Positions 55,117 through 63,445 of a DNA stretch of 64,000 bases are shown in pieces. The notes under the pieces were generated by a model, which ran no database searches, had not been told where the DNA came from, and saw only the letters and a program-made list of their open reading frames with translations. Numbering within the stretch: position 1 is the stretch's first letter; each line of letters begins with the position of its first letter. The stretch lies in contig NZ_VJWA01000002.1 in NCBI RefSeq assembly GCF_007097155.1, forward strand, positions 806,001-870,000, given 5' to 3'. This stretch comes from Glacieibacterium frigidum. Its GTDB lineage: Bacteria; Pseudomonadota; Alphaproteobacteria; Sphingomonadales; Sphingomonadaceae. Position numbers and translations under genes: made by a program.

Positions 55117-57543
55117 GTGACACGGACGAGGAAGATCCTGGCCTGGGGTGCGGGCGGCGTGCTGCTGCTGGCGCTGCTCGTCGCGGGGCTCGTCTGGACG
55201 ACGGTCAAGGACCTGCCCGACGTCGCGACGCTGGCGAAGTACACGCCGCCGCTGCCTTCCACGGTGCGCGCCGCCGACGGCACGGTGCTGACCAGCTTCA
55301 CCCGCGAGCGGCGCATCTACCTGAATTATAACGAGATCCCTCCGCGCCTTGTGCAGGCCTATCTGTCGGCGGAGGACAAGACCTTCTTCGAGCATCACGG
55401 GCTCGATTATGCCGGCATCGCGGGGGCGGTGTGGACCAATCTGAAATCGCTCGGCACCGACAAGCGCCCGGTCGGCGCGTCGACGATCACCCAGCAGGTG
55501 GCGAAGAACCTGCTCCTCAACAACGAGGTGTCGCTGGGCCGCAAGCTCAAGGAAGCGGTGCTGGCGTGGCGGCTGGAAGAGGCGTTCAGCAAGGCGCAGA
55601 TCCTCGAACTGTACCTCAACCAGATCTTCCTCGGCCGGAACTCGTATGGCGTCGAGGCTGCGGCGCAGGCCTATTTCGGCAAGTCGGTGGCAAACCTCGA
55701 CCTCGCGCAGATGGCGTATCTGGCGATCCTGCCCAAGGCGCCGTCGACCTATTCGCCGACCACGGCGCGCGGCCGCGAGCGCGCGCTGGCGCGGCGCAAT
55801 TACGTGCTGCGGCAGATGGTAGCGAACGGGTATGTGCGCGCCGGCGAGGCCGCGGCGGCAGAGGCCGATCCGCTGGTCGCGATCCCCAACGTCATCCCGC
55901 GCGCGCTCAAGGTGGGCGATTATTTCCTCGAGGACGTGCGCCGCTCGCTGATCGCCAAGTTCGGCGAGGCGCAGGAGGACGGGCCGAACAGCGTCTATGG
56001 CGGCGGACTGTGGGTGCGCACCTCGATCGACCCGACGATCCAGGCGGCGGCCGAGAAGGCGCTGCGCGACGGCTTGGTTCGCTACGAGGCGGCGCGGCCG
56101 TGGCGCGGACCGGCGGCGAAGATCGAGGTCGGCGACGGCTGGCAGGCGCGGCTTCGGGGCGCTCGGATTGCGACGGGCTACCCCGAGTGGCAGGCCGCCG
56201 TCGTGCTCTCCAAGACCGGCGACACATCGCGGCTGGGTTTCGGCGACGGCAGCGAGGGGACGATGCCCGAATGGGCGGCGCGCCGCCTGCTGCGCGGCAC
56301 CAACGTGCCCGCCGCGCGCGCGCTGAAGGTCGGCGACGTCATCCCCGTCGCGAAAGTTTCGGGCGGCTATGCATTGCGCCAGGTGCCCGAGATTTCGGGC
56401 GGCATGGTCGTGCAGGACCCGAAGTCGGGCCGCATCCTGGCGATGGTCGGCGGCTTCGACGCGCGCGCCCAGGCGTTCAACCGCGCGACTCAGGCGCTGC
56501 GCCAGCCGGGCAGCGCCTTCAAGCCGATCGTCTATGCGACCGCGCTCGACAACGGCTTCACGCCGTCCTCGATCATCGTCGACGCGCCGTACTGCGTATT
56601 CCAGACGCGGCGGCTGGGGCGCAAATGCTTCCGCAACTTCACCGGCGGCTATGCGGGCGCGCAGACGATGCGCTGGGGCCTCGAGCAGTCGCGCAACCTG
56701 ATGACCGTGCGGCTCGGCTTCGGCGCGGGCATGGATAAGGTCGTCAAGACTGCCGAGGACCTGGGCATCGGCAAATATCCCGCCGTGCTGGCGATCTCGC
56801 TCGGCGCGGGCGAGACGACGGTGCTCAAACTCACCAACGCCTATGCGCAGCTGTGGAACGGCGGGCGCAAGCTGACCCCCAGCCTGATCGACTGGGTGCA
56901 GGACAGGAACGGCAAGACGCTCTACCGCGCCGACACGCGCAGCTGCGAAGGCTGCGAGGCCGCCGACTGGACGGGGGGCGAGATGCCGCGCCCCGGTGGT
57001 GCCGGCAAGCAGGTCGTCGACGCGCGCACCGCCTACCAGATCGTCCACCTGATGGAGGGCGTCGTCCAGCGCGGCACCGCGATGGGCCTGTCGTCGATGA
57101 ACCGTCCGCTCGCCGGCAAGACCGGCACCACGAGCGGCCCCAACGACGTCTGGTTCATCGGCGGCACTCCCGAGCTGGTCGCCGGGCTCTACCTCGGCTA
57201 CGACCGCCCGCGCTCGATGGGGGGTTACGCGCAGGGCGGCACCATCGCCGTGCCGATCTGGCGGGCGTTCGGCGAAAAGGTGCTGAAGGACGCGCCCAAG
57301 CTGCCGTTCGCCGTCGCCCCCGGCATCCGCATGGTGACCATCGACCGCCGGAGCGGCAAGCGCGTCTACGGCGCCAACCCAAGCGAGGAGCGCCGCGCCG
57401 ATGTGATCTGGGAGGCGTTCAAGCCAGCCAGCGAACCGCGCCGCACCGGCACGATCAAGCGCAACGAGATGCTGCCCGGCCAGTCGGGCCGCATCGTGCG
57501 GTCGGATTCCGAATTCCTTCGCAACTCGGGCGGTATATACTGA
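55117..57543 (+). CDS. mrcA: Bifunctional class A penicillin-binding protein
   Basis: Inner-membrane enzyme polymerising glycan and cross-linking peptides. 808 residues. A transmembrane anchor at 8-29, then the glycosyltransferase (AEDKTFFEHHG, Glu86; GASTITQQVAKNLLL) and the transpeptidase with SAFK at 466-469, SRN near 527 and KTG at 668-670. A cysteine pair SCEGCEA is an unusual local feature. The GTG at 55117 is assigned; the immediately upstream ATG codons are out of frame. PBP1A type rather than PBP1C. Confidence 0.96.
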   Translation: MTRTRKILAWGAGGVLLLALLVAGLVWTTVKDLPDVATLAKYTPPLPSTVRAADGTVLTSFTRERRIYLNYNEIPPRLVQAYLSAEDKTFFEHHGLDYAGIAGAVWTNLKSLGTDKRPVGASTITQQVAKNLLLNNEVSLGRKLKEAVLAWRLEEAFSKAQILELYLNQIFLGRNSYGVEAAAQAYFGKSVANLDLAQMAYLAILPKAPSTYSPTTARGRERALARRNYVLRQMVANGYVRAGEAAAAEADPLVAIPNVIPRALKVGDYFLEDVRRSLIAKFGEAQEDGPNSVYGGGLWVRTSIDPTIQAAAEKALRDGLVRYEAARPWRGPAAKIEVGDGWQARLRGARIATGYPEWQAAVVLSKTGDTSRLGFGDGSEGTMPEWAARRLLRGTNVPAARALKVGDVIPVAKVSGGYALRQVPEISGGMVVQDPKSGRILAMVGGFDARAQAFNRATQALRQPGSAFKPIVYATALDNGFTPSSIIVDAPYCVFQTRRLGRKCFRNFTGGYAGAQTMRWGLEQSRNLMTVRLGFGAGMDKVVKTAEDLGIGKYPAVLAISLGAGETTVLKLTNAYAQLWNGGRKLTPSLIDWVQDRNGKTLYRADTRSCEGCEAADWTGGEMPRPGGAGKQVVDARTAYQIVHLMEGVVQRGTAMGLSSMNRPLAGKTGTTSGPNDVWFIGGTPELVAGLYLGYDRPRSMGGYAQGGTIAVPIWRAFGEKVLKDAPKLPFAVAPGIRMVTIDRRSGKRVYGANPSEERRADVIWEAFKPASEPRRTGTIKRNEMLPGQSGRIVRSDSEFLRNSGGIY

Positions 57544-57563
57544 GTCTGTCTCGGGAGACGCAG

Positions 57564-58046
57564 ATGTTCAGGACACTTGCCGCGACCCTGTTGCTCGCCG
57601 CCGCGACGCCGGCGTACGCTGCCTGGACGACGACCTCCGACGCGGTGCGCGAGGCGGCGAAGCAGCCCGACATTGCCGGGGTTCTCGATGCGATGACGCG
57701 CATCGACACCGCGACGATGACCGGCGACCGCGCCGCCTTTCTCGGCGCGCTAGCGCCCGAGATCCTGATCAACAGCCCGCAGAACGGCGTCAACGATCTG
57801 GCGAGCGTCACCCAGCGCTTTGCGGGCGGCACGATCGCCTATGACAGCTTCGACCGGATCGTCGACCGCATCGCGCCGCGTGGCCCCGGGGAGGTCGTCG
57901 TGATGGGCACCGAGATCCTGCGCCCCAAGGGCCAGGCGATGCATGCCGGCAAGACAGTCTATCGCCGCTTCACCGACATCTGGCGCAAGGACGGCGCCAC
58001 GTGGAAGCTCAGCCTGCGCCAAGCGACGGTGTTCAAGGTCGAGTAG
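57564..58046 (+). CDS. Secreted NTF2/SnoaL-like protein
   Basis: Exported protein of 160 residues. Signal peptide 1-20 (AATPAYA). The rest has the cone-shaped NTF2-like pattern: an N-terminal helix with a polar acid (MTRIDTATMTGDRAAFLGALAPEILINSPQNG) and a C-terminal sheet ending RRFTDIWRKDGATWKLSLRQATVF, which matches DUF4440/SnoaL-like proteins. Activity unknown. ATG at 57564 with GGGAG upstream, 20 nt after the PBP gene. Confidence 0.78.
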   Translation: MFRTLAATLLLAAATPAYAAWTTTSDAVREAAKQPDIAGVLDAMTRIDTATMTGDRAAFLGALAPEILINSPQNGVNDLASVTQRFAGGTIAYDSFDRIVDRIAPRGPGEVVVMGTEILRPKGQAMHAGKTVYRRFTDIWRKDGATWKLSLRQATVFKVE

Positions 58047-58106
58047 GGTTGCGCGACCGGGCCGCAAGCGCCTAGACCGCCGCGCTCACACACGGGACCA
58101 CAGACC

Positions 58107-59235
58107 ATGCGCGCCGAGGGCCAGGCCCATATCGATTCCATCAAGCAGGCATTGGACCTGCTGAGGAGGTTCCTTTGACTGGGATCGTGCACTCCGCCGT
58201 CTCGACGAGCTGAACGCGCGGGTCGAGGACCCGAGCCTCTGGAACGACCCCAAGGCGGCGCAGGCCGTCATGCAGGAACGCCGCCGCCTCGACGAGGCGA
58301 TCGGCGCGACGCGCGCCATCGAGCGTGAACTCGAGGAAACCGCCGAGCTGATCGAAATGGCGGAGGCCGAAGGCGACACCGCCATGATCGACGACGGCAT
58401 CGCGGCGCTCAGCGCGCTCGCGGCGAAGGCCGAGACCGACAAGGTCCAGGCGCTGCTCGCCGGCGAGGCCGACGCCAACGACACGTTCATCGAAGTCAAT
58501 TCGGGCGCCGGCGGCACCGAATCGCAGGACTGGGCGTCGATGCTCAGCCGCATGTACCAGCGCTGGGCCGAGCGCCACGGCTACAAGGTCGAGCTGATCG
58601 ACTTCCACGCAGGCGAGCAGGCGGGGATCAAGTCGGCGACCCTGCTAGTCAAGGGCGCCAACGCCTATGGCTGGGCGAAGACCGAGAGCGGCGTTCACCG
58701 CCTCGTTCGCATCAGCCCCTACGACAGCGCGGCGCGACGGCACACGTCGTTCGCGTCAGTCTGGGTCTATCCGCAGATCGACGACGACATCGACATCGTC
58801 GTCGAGGACAAGGACCTGAAGATCGACACCTACCGTGCGTCGGGCTCGGGCGGGCAGCACGTGAACACCACCGACTCGGCGGTGCGCTTCACCCACTTGC
58901 CCACCGGCATCGTCGTCGCGTGCCAGAACGAGCGATCGCAGCACAAGAATCGCGCGACCGCGATGAAGATGCTGAAGGCGCGCCTGTACGAGCGCGAGCT
59001 GGCGATCCGCGAGGCCGCGGCGGCCGACGTCGAGGCCGGCAAGACCGACATCGGCTGGGGCCACCAGATCCGCAGCTACGTCCTCCAGCCCTACCAGCTG
59101 GTCAAGGACCTGCGCACCGGCGTGACCAGCACCGCGCCGTCGGACGTCCTCGACGGCGCACTCGACCCCTTCATGGCGGCGGCGCTGTCGCAGCGCGTGA
59201 CGGGCGAGAGTGTCGAAGTGGAGGACGCGGACTGA
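58107..59235 (+). CDS. prfB: Peptide chain release factor 2, programmed +1 frameshift
   Basis: Terminates translation at UGA and UAA. The gene starts at the ATG at 58107, meets an in-frame TGA after 23 codons (58176-58178) and continues in the +1 frame from GAC at 58177, giving 375 residues. The split is the classical autoregulatory frameshift, not a mutation. GSGGQHVNTTDSAV carries the peptidyl-hydrolase GGQ; VRISPYDS holds SPY where E. coli RF2 has the SPF anticodon motif. Divergent gene-end neighbour: PycTM gene 17 bases downstream on the other strand. Confidence 0.97.
58164..58179 (+). promoter_or_regulatory. RF2 programmed +1 frameshift site
   Basis: AGGAGG (58164-58169), three bases, CTT (58173-58175), TGA, C. 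The order and spacing match the E. coli RF2 site, with an internal Shine-Dalgarno that stimulates slippage of the CTT-decoding tRNA when RF2 is scarce. Confidence 0.95.
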
Positions 59236-59251
59236 GCGGTTCGGTGCCGGC

Positions 59252-59761
59252 TCAGCCGACCACCTGCTGTACCGCAAACGCGACCAGCGTGATCGCGAGC
59301 CCCGCGATGAACACGCGGTAGCCCCACGCCAGATACTTGTACTTCTTGTGCTTCAGCACGCATCCCAGCTGGTGGATGTCGCGCAGCATCGCCTTGTGAA
59401 GGGTGGCGTTGTCGGCGAGGATCGGCGCCATGCTCTTCAGGAATCCTGCCTCGTCGTGATTGGCGAAGCTGCCGAAGAACAGCATGTTGGGAGCGCTCGC
59501 CCGCTTCGGCGTGCCGATCGACGGGATCACCGCGAGCACGCACAGCGATGCCGCGACGAACGAGGTGGTCGCCAGGATCAGCAGCGGGACCGACATGCCG
59601 ATCGTCGCGCCCTCGCGCACGATCAGCGCGAACAGCACCAGTGTCGCACCGATCAGGATGTTCGCCTTGGTATCGGCCATCGCCGACAGGGCGACGTGAT
59701 GCTGCTGCATCGTGCGCAGCAGGTAGATCGCGTCGCTTGCGCTGCCGCCTTCGTCGTCCAC
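59252..59761 (-). CDS. PycTM/DUF5706-like membrane protein, no cyclase nearby
   Basis: Membrane protein of 169 residues. LRTMQQHHVALSAMADTKANILIGATLVLFALIV includes the D-x-KAN-I-x-x-G segment at the start of the first helix, followed by a second helix (PLLILATTSFVAASLCVLAV) and a third near the C-terminus (VFIAGLAITLVAFAVQQ). This matches the PycTM effector domain of Pycsar anti-phage systems, but no uridylate/cytidylate cyclase or HD gene adjoins. GTG at 59761 with AAGGGG upstream. Defence role is not established here. Confidence 0.75.
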   Translation of the reverse strand: MDDEGGSASDAIYLLRTMQQHHVALSAMADTKANILIGATLVLFALIVREGATIGMSVPLLILATTSFVAASLCVLAVIPSIGTPKRASAPNMLFFGSFANHDEAGFLKSMAPILADNATLHKAMLRDIHQLGCVLKHKKYKYLAWGYRVFIAGLAITLVAFAVQQVVG

Positions 59762-59935
59762 GCCTTGTCCCCTTCGAAGGATAAAGCCTAGCCGAGCCAA
59801 CCGCCTGCGCAAGCCCACGCCCGCGTAAAAATGTTTCGGGCGCGTCTGGCGACTGTACGGCGGTAACCATCGCGCCAGCCCCGCTTTGGCCATAGTATCG
59901 CGGCAAGCGGCGCAGCCGTGCCACCGGAGCCTTGC

Positions 59936-60178
59936 ATGACCGACCGCCAGACCATTTTCGACCGCATCCTCACGCTGATCGAGCCGCTCAACAAGAAAGG
60001 CATCGCGGTCGGCGAGACGACGACCTTCGCCGACGACCTGGAGATGGACTCGCTGACCGTCATGGACCTGGTCGCGAACATCGAGGACGAGTGGGACATT
60101 GTGCTGCCCCTGAACCTGCTGCCCGAGCTCGAAACCGTCGGCCAGGTGGCGGACGCGGTGGCGAAGCTCGCCAAGTGA
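59936..60178 (+). CDS. Acyl carrier protein dedicated to sphingolipid synthesis
   Basis: Carrier of 80 residues. EMDSLTVMDLVANIEDEW holds Ser39, the 4-phosphopantetheine attachment site in the DSL motif. It is distinct in sequence from the fatty-acid-synthase ACP consensus. ATG at 59936, CGGAG upstream. Its stop overlaps the serine palmitoyltransferase start (GTGA), so it probably supplies acyl-thioester directly to that enzyme. Confidence 0.93.
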   Translation: MTDRQTIFDRILTLIEPLNKKGIAVGETTTFADDLEMDSLTVMDLVANIEDEWDIVLPLNLLPELETVGQVADAVAKLAK

Positions 60179-61380
60179 TCGACCTGCTCGCCAAGTTCGA
60201 CGGCCTCGTCGCCGAGCGCCAGATGGTGCTCGACGCCGGGATGCGCGACCCCGTCGGCGTCGTCATGAGCGAAGTGCTCTCCCCGACCGAGGCGATCATC
60301 CAGGGCCGCAAGACGATCCTGATGGGCACCTACAACTATATGGGGATGACCTTCGACCCCGACGTCATCGCGGCCGGCGAGGCGGCGCTGCGCGACTTCG
60401 GCGCGGGGACGACGGGCAGCCGCGTGCTCAACGGCACCTATGCGACGCACAAGGACTGCGAGGCGGCGCTGTGCGAGTTCTACGGCACCAAGTACGCGAT
60501 GGTGTTTTCGACAGGGTATCAGGCGAACCTCGGCATCGTCTCGACGCTGGCGGGGCGCGGCGACTACGTCATCCTCGACGCCGACAGCCATGCCTCGATC
60601 TACGACGGCTGCTCGATGGGCAACGCCGACGTCGTGCGCTTCCGCCACAACAGCGTCGAGGACCTGGAAAAGCGCCTGCGCCGCCTGCCCGCAGATGCCG
60701 GCAAGCTGGTGGTGCTGGAGGGCGTCTATTCGATGCTCGGCGACATCGCGCCGCTCGCCGAGATGGTGCGCGTGGCGAAGGCAGCGGGCGCGATGGTGCT
60801 GGTCGACGAGGCGCACGCGATGGGCTTTTTCGGCGAGCACGGCCGCGGCGTCACCGAGGCCGCGGGGCTGGAGGATCAGGTCGACTTCATCGTCGGCACC
60901 TTCTCGAAGTCGGTCGGCACGGTCGGGGGGTTCTGCGTCTCCAACCACCCGAAGTTCGAGGCGCTGCGGCTGGTCTGCCGCCCCTACGTCTTCACCGCCG
61001 CCCTGCCGCCGACGGTGATGGCGTCGAGCGCCGCGTCGATCCGCAAGCTGATGCACAATGCCGACAAGCGCGCTGCGCTGTGGGCGGCGACGCGGGGCAT
61101 GCATGAAGGTTTGCGCGCGCGCGGCTTCACGCTGGGCACCGAGACCGCCGAGAGCGCAATCATCGCGGTGATGATGCCCGACCAGGTGACGACCGTGCGC
61201 ATGTGGCAGGCGCTGCTCGAGCGCGGCGTCTACGTGAACTTCGCGCGACCGCCGGCGACGCCGATGGGCACGTACCTGCTGCGCTGCTCGCTGTGCGCCG
61301 CGCACACGGCAGAGCAGGTCGCGACGATCCTGGCGGCGTTCGAGGCTGCGGCGGCCGAGGTCGGGTTGCAGCTTAGCTAG
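60175..61380 (+). CDS. spt: Serine palmitoyltransferase
   Basis: PLP enzyme condensing serine with a long-chain acyl thioester to 3-ketodihydrosphingosine, the committed step of sphingolipid synthesis. 401 residues, the soluble homodimer type of Sphingomonas. GTYNYMGMTFDPDVI, GAGTTGSRVLNGTYATHKDCE, LDADSHASIYDG, VDEAHAMGFFGEHGRG and GTFSKSVGTVGG with the PLP lysine at 245. GTG at 60175. The presence of this gene is the clearest lineage marker in the window. Confidence 0.96.
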   Translation: MIDLLAKFDGLVAERQMVLDAGMRDPVGVVMSEVLSPTEAIIQGRKTILMGTYNYMGMTFDPDVIAAGEAALRDFGAGTTGSRVLNGTYATHKDCEAALCEFYGTKYAMVFSTGYQANLGIVSTLAGRGDYVILDADSHASIYDGCSMGNADVVRFRHNSVEDLEKRLRRLPADAGKLVVLEGVYSMLGDIAPLAEMVRVAKAAGAMVLVDEAHAMGFFGEHGRGVTEAAGLEDQVDFIVGTFSKSVGTVGGFCVSNHPKFEALRLVCRPYVFTAALPPTVMASSAASIRKLMHNADKRAALWAATRGMHEGLRARGFTLGTETAESAIIAVMMPDQVTTVRMWQALLERGVYVNFARPPATPMGTYLLRCSLCAAHTAEQVATILAAFEAAAAEVGLQLS

Positions 61381-61388
61381 ATATGGTC

Positions 61389-61459
61389 GTCATCCCGGCG
61401 AAAGCCGGGACCCATCTCCCGAAACTCAGGTGCTGGGTCCCGGCTTTCGCCGGGATGAC
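61389..61459. repeat. REP-like palindrome
   Basis: Two perfect 26-bp arms (61389-61414 and 61434-61459) around 19 nt. The arms begin GTCATCCCGGCGAAAGCC and are typical of dispersed palindromes in sphingomonad and Caulobacter intergenic sites, as I recall. It lies between convergent spt and M15-peptidase ends. No U-tract follows on the plus strand, so a simple intrinsic terminator is less likely. Confidence 0.85.
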
Positions 61460-61465
61460 AAAAAG

Positions 61466-62263
61466 CTAAGGTGCCTCGCCCGTCCACTCCCAGTGCCACG
61501 GCTCGAAGGCGTAGTTGACGAACCCGAAGCGCTTCGCGTTCGCGACCATCCAGCGATACGCGGGGGTCTTCGACATCGCGCGGCGGTTGGGTTCCTTGGT
61601 CGAATCGGGGCCGTAGCCGGGGGCCTCCCCCACGTAGATGTCGAGCGCCAGGCCGGTGCGGTGCGCCGAACAGGTGGCGCGGCGCGAGCCGTCGCAATTG
61701 CCCTCGGTCCGGCAGCGCGTGGCGTCGGACGCGGGGTCGCGGAAGCCCGAATAGATCGCCAGCCAGCGCGTATCCTTGCGCAATGCCGGCACGTCGCGCT
61801 GCGCCGCCGACACCATTGCGCGATACGCGCCGAGCGCCTTGGGCCGCACCTTGATCGTCTTGCCCAGATAGCCCTTCGCCGACAGCACGACGCGCGGCGG
61901 CGCGGGGCAGACATTGCGGCCGCGCAAAGCGACGAACGGCCGCCGCGACTGCCATAGTGACTTCATCACCTCGAAGCCCCGCTGGTCGACGACGCCCGTC
62001 GCGGGCAGGCCACGCGCGCGCTGCCACACCGACAGCGCCTGCGCGAACCCGGGGCTGGTGAACGGGCAGTTCGACTTGATCTCGGTGGCGATCAGCGGAG
62101 CATAGGTCTCCCACCCCGTCTCGGGGTTGCGGAACGGCGTCCAGCGCAGGGCGCGCAGCGTCGCCGCGTTGGTACCCGCAGCGATCGCGGGACCCGCGGT
62201 GCATGCGGTCTGCGCCGCCGTCGGGGCGGCCAGCATCATCAGGATAATCAGCCAGATTCTCAT
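61466..62263 (-). CDS. M15 D-alanyl-D-alanine carboxypeptidase-like protein
   Basis: Exported zinc peptidase of 265 residues. Signal peptide 1-17 (IILMMLAAPTAAQ). A peptidoglycan-binding-like segment (FAQALSVWQRARGLPATGVVDQRGFEVMKSLW) is followed by the VanY/DacY-type domain: GFRDPASDATRC, CSAHRTGLALDIY with zinc His and Asp, and EPWHWEWTG with the second His. ATG at 62263, GGAG upstream. Likely trims stem peptides. Confidence 0.9.
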   Translation of the reverse strand: MRIWLIILMMLAAPTAAQTACTAGPAIAAGTNAATLRALRWTPFRNPETGWETYAPLIATEIKSNCPFTSPGFAQALSVWQRARGLPATGVVDQRGFEVMKSLWQSRRPFVALRGRNVCPAPPRVVLSAKGYLGKTIKVRPKALGAYRAMVSAAQRDVPALRKDTRWLAIYSGFRDPASDATRCRTEGNCDGSRRATCSAHRTGLALDIYVGEAPGYGPDSTKEPNRRAMSKTPAYRWMVANAKRFGFVNYAFEPWHWEWTGEAP

Positions 62264-62334
62264 GCCCGCTCCGCCACCGGAACCAACGTCCCCGAAAACG
62301 ACTTGAACCCGCATCTCCTATCAAAGGTCAACCG

Positions 62335-63390
62335 ATGTCGCGCACCGTCTCGCTGCTGCCCCTGCTCGCCCTTCTCGCCGCCGCGCCTGCGCCGGTCGCC
62401 ACCCCCGCCGCACCGCCCGCCGTTGCCCCCGCGACGCCCCCGACCTCCGACGCGCCGCTCGCCAAGGCGATCAATGCGCAGGGGTTCGTGACCGGCACCG
62501 ACAAGGCCGCGACGAAGCGCATGCTGATCCGCGCGCAGGTGCTGCTCGACCGGGCGCACTTCTCGCCCGGCGTCATCGACGGCAAGGCGGGCGGCAACCT
62601 GACGCTGGCGCTGAAGGGCTACCAGACGGCGAACGGCCTCGAGGTGACGGGCACGCTCGACCGCGCGACTTGGGACAAGCTGACCACCGACACCGATCCC
62701 GTCATCCGTGATTACACGCTGGTCGACGCCGACACCGCCGGGCCGTTCGCGGCGCCCGTCGAGCCCGGTGACTATGTGACGATGGCGGCGCGGCCCAACA
62801 TGACCTGGACCTCGGCGCTCGAATCGCTCGGCGAGCGCGCGCACATGGACGAGGCGCTGATCCAGCAACTCAATCCCGGCAAGACGCTGACCCCCGGCAC
62901 GACGATCCTCGTCGCCGCGGTCGGCCGCCCCAAGCTGCCGACGATCACGCGCATCGCGGTCGACAAGAGCGCCGGCGAACTGCGCGCCTATGCGGGCGAC
63001 AAGCTCGTCGCGGTCTACCCCGCGACGGTCGGCAGCACCGAGCGCCCGGCACCCGACGGCGAGTGGAAGGTCCGCACCGTCGCGACCGCCGCCAGTTACA
63101 CCTTCGATCCCAAGCGCCTGACCTTCAAGCCGAAGAGCGGCGGCGCCGAGGTGCCGGCGGGCAAGCTGACGATCAAACCCGGCCCGAACAACCCCGTCGG
63201 CACGACGTGGATCGACCTGACCAAGGATACGTACGGAATCCATGGCGCGCCCGACCCGCGTCTCGTCGGTAAGCGCGCCAGCCACGGCTGCGTCCGCCTG
63301 ACCAACTGGGACGCGAAGGACCTGGCGAATGCGGTCAAGGAGGGCACGGTCGTGGCGTTCGGCGGAGCGGAGACGCGCGCCAAGACCTGA
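62335..63390 (+). CDS. L,D-transpeptidase (YkuD family)
   Basis: Periplasmic enzyme forming L,D cross-links or lipoprotein attachments. 351 residues. Signal peptide and a long Pro/Ala-rich stretch (about 1-40), a peptidoglycan-binding domain (LLDRAHFSPGVIDGKAGGNLTLALKGYQTANGL, about 69-100) and a LysM-like region, then the YkuD domain with GIHGAPDP and ASHGCVRLTNWD, catalytic Cys319. ATG at 62335. Divergent from the M15 gene across 71 bp. Confidence 0.94.
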   Translation: MSRTVSLLPLLALLAAAPAPVATPAAPPAVAPATPPTSDAPLAKAINAQGFVTGTDKAATKRMLIRAQVLLDRAHFSPGVIDGKAGGNLTLALKGYQTANGLEVTGTLDRATWDKLTTDTDPVIRDYTLVDADTAGPFAAPVEPGDYVTMAARPNMTWTSALESLGERAHMDEALIQQLNPGKTLTPGTTILVAAVGRPKLPTITRIAVDKSAGELRAYAGDKLVAVYPATVGSTERPAPDGEWKVRTVATAASYTFDPKRLTFKPKSGGAEVPAGKLTIKPGPNNPVGTTWIDLTKDTYGIHGAPDPRLVGKRASHGCVRLTNWDAKDLANAVKEGTVVAFGGAETRAKT

Positions 63391-63445
63391 CGGCTCGACG
63401 CGCGGGCGAGCGGCGGTGTAGCGTCGCGCTTCCGAGGAGACGGCA

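Noticed and set aside
58107-58178. prfB as a pseudogene, because of the early in-frame TGA.
   Set aside because: The stop lies in the conserved RF2 frameshift signal with correct spacing; the +1 frame continues as an intact release factor.
61389-61459. Intrinsic terminator of the sphingolipid gene.
   Set aside because: The palindrome is followed by A residues, not T, on the plus strand; it looks like a dispersed repeat.
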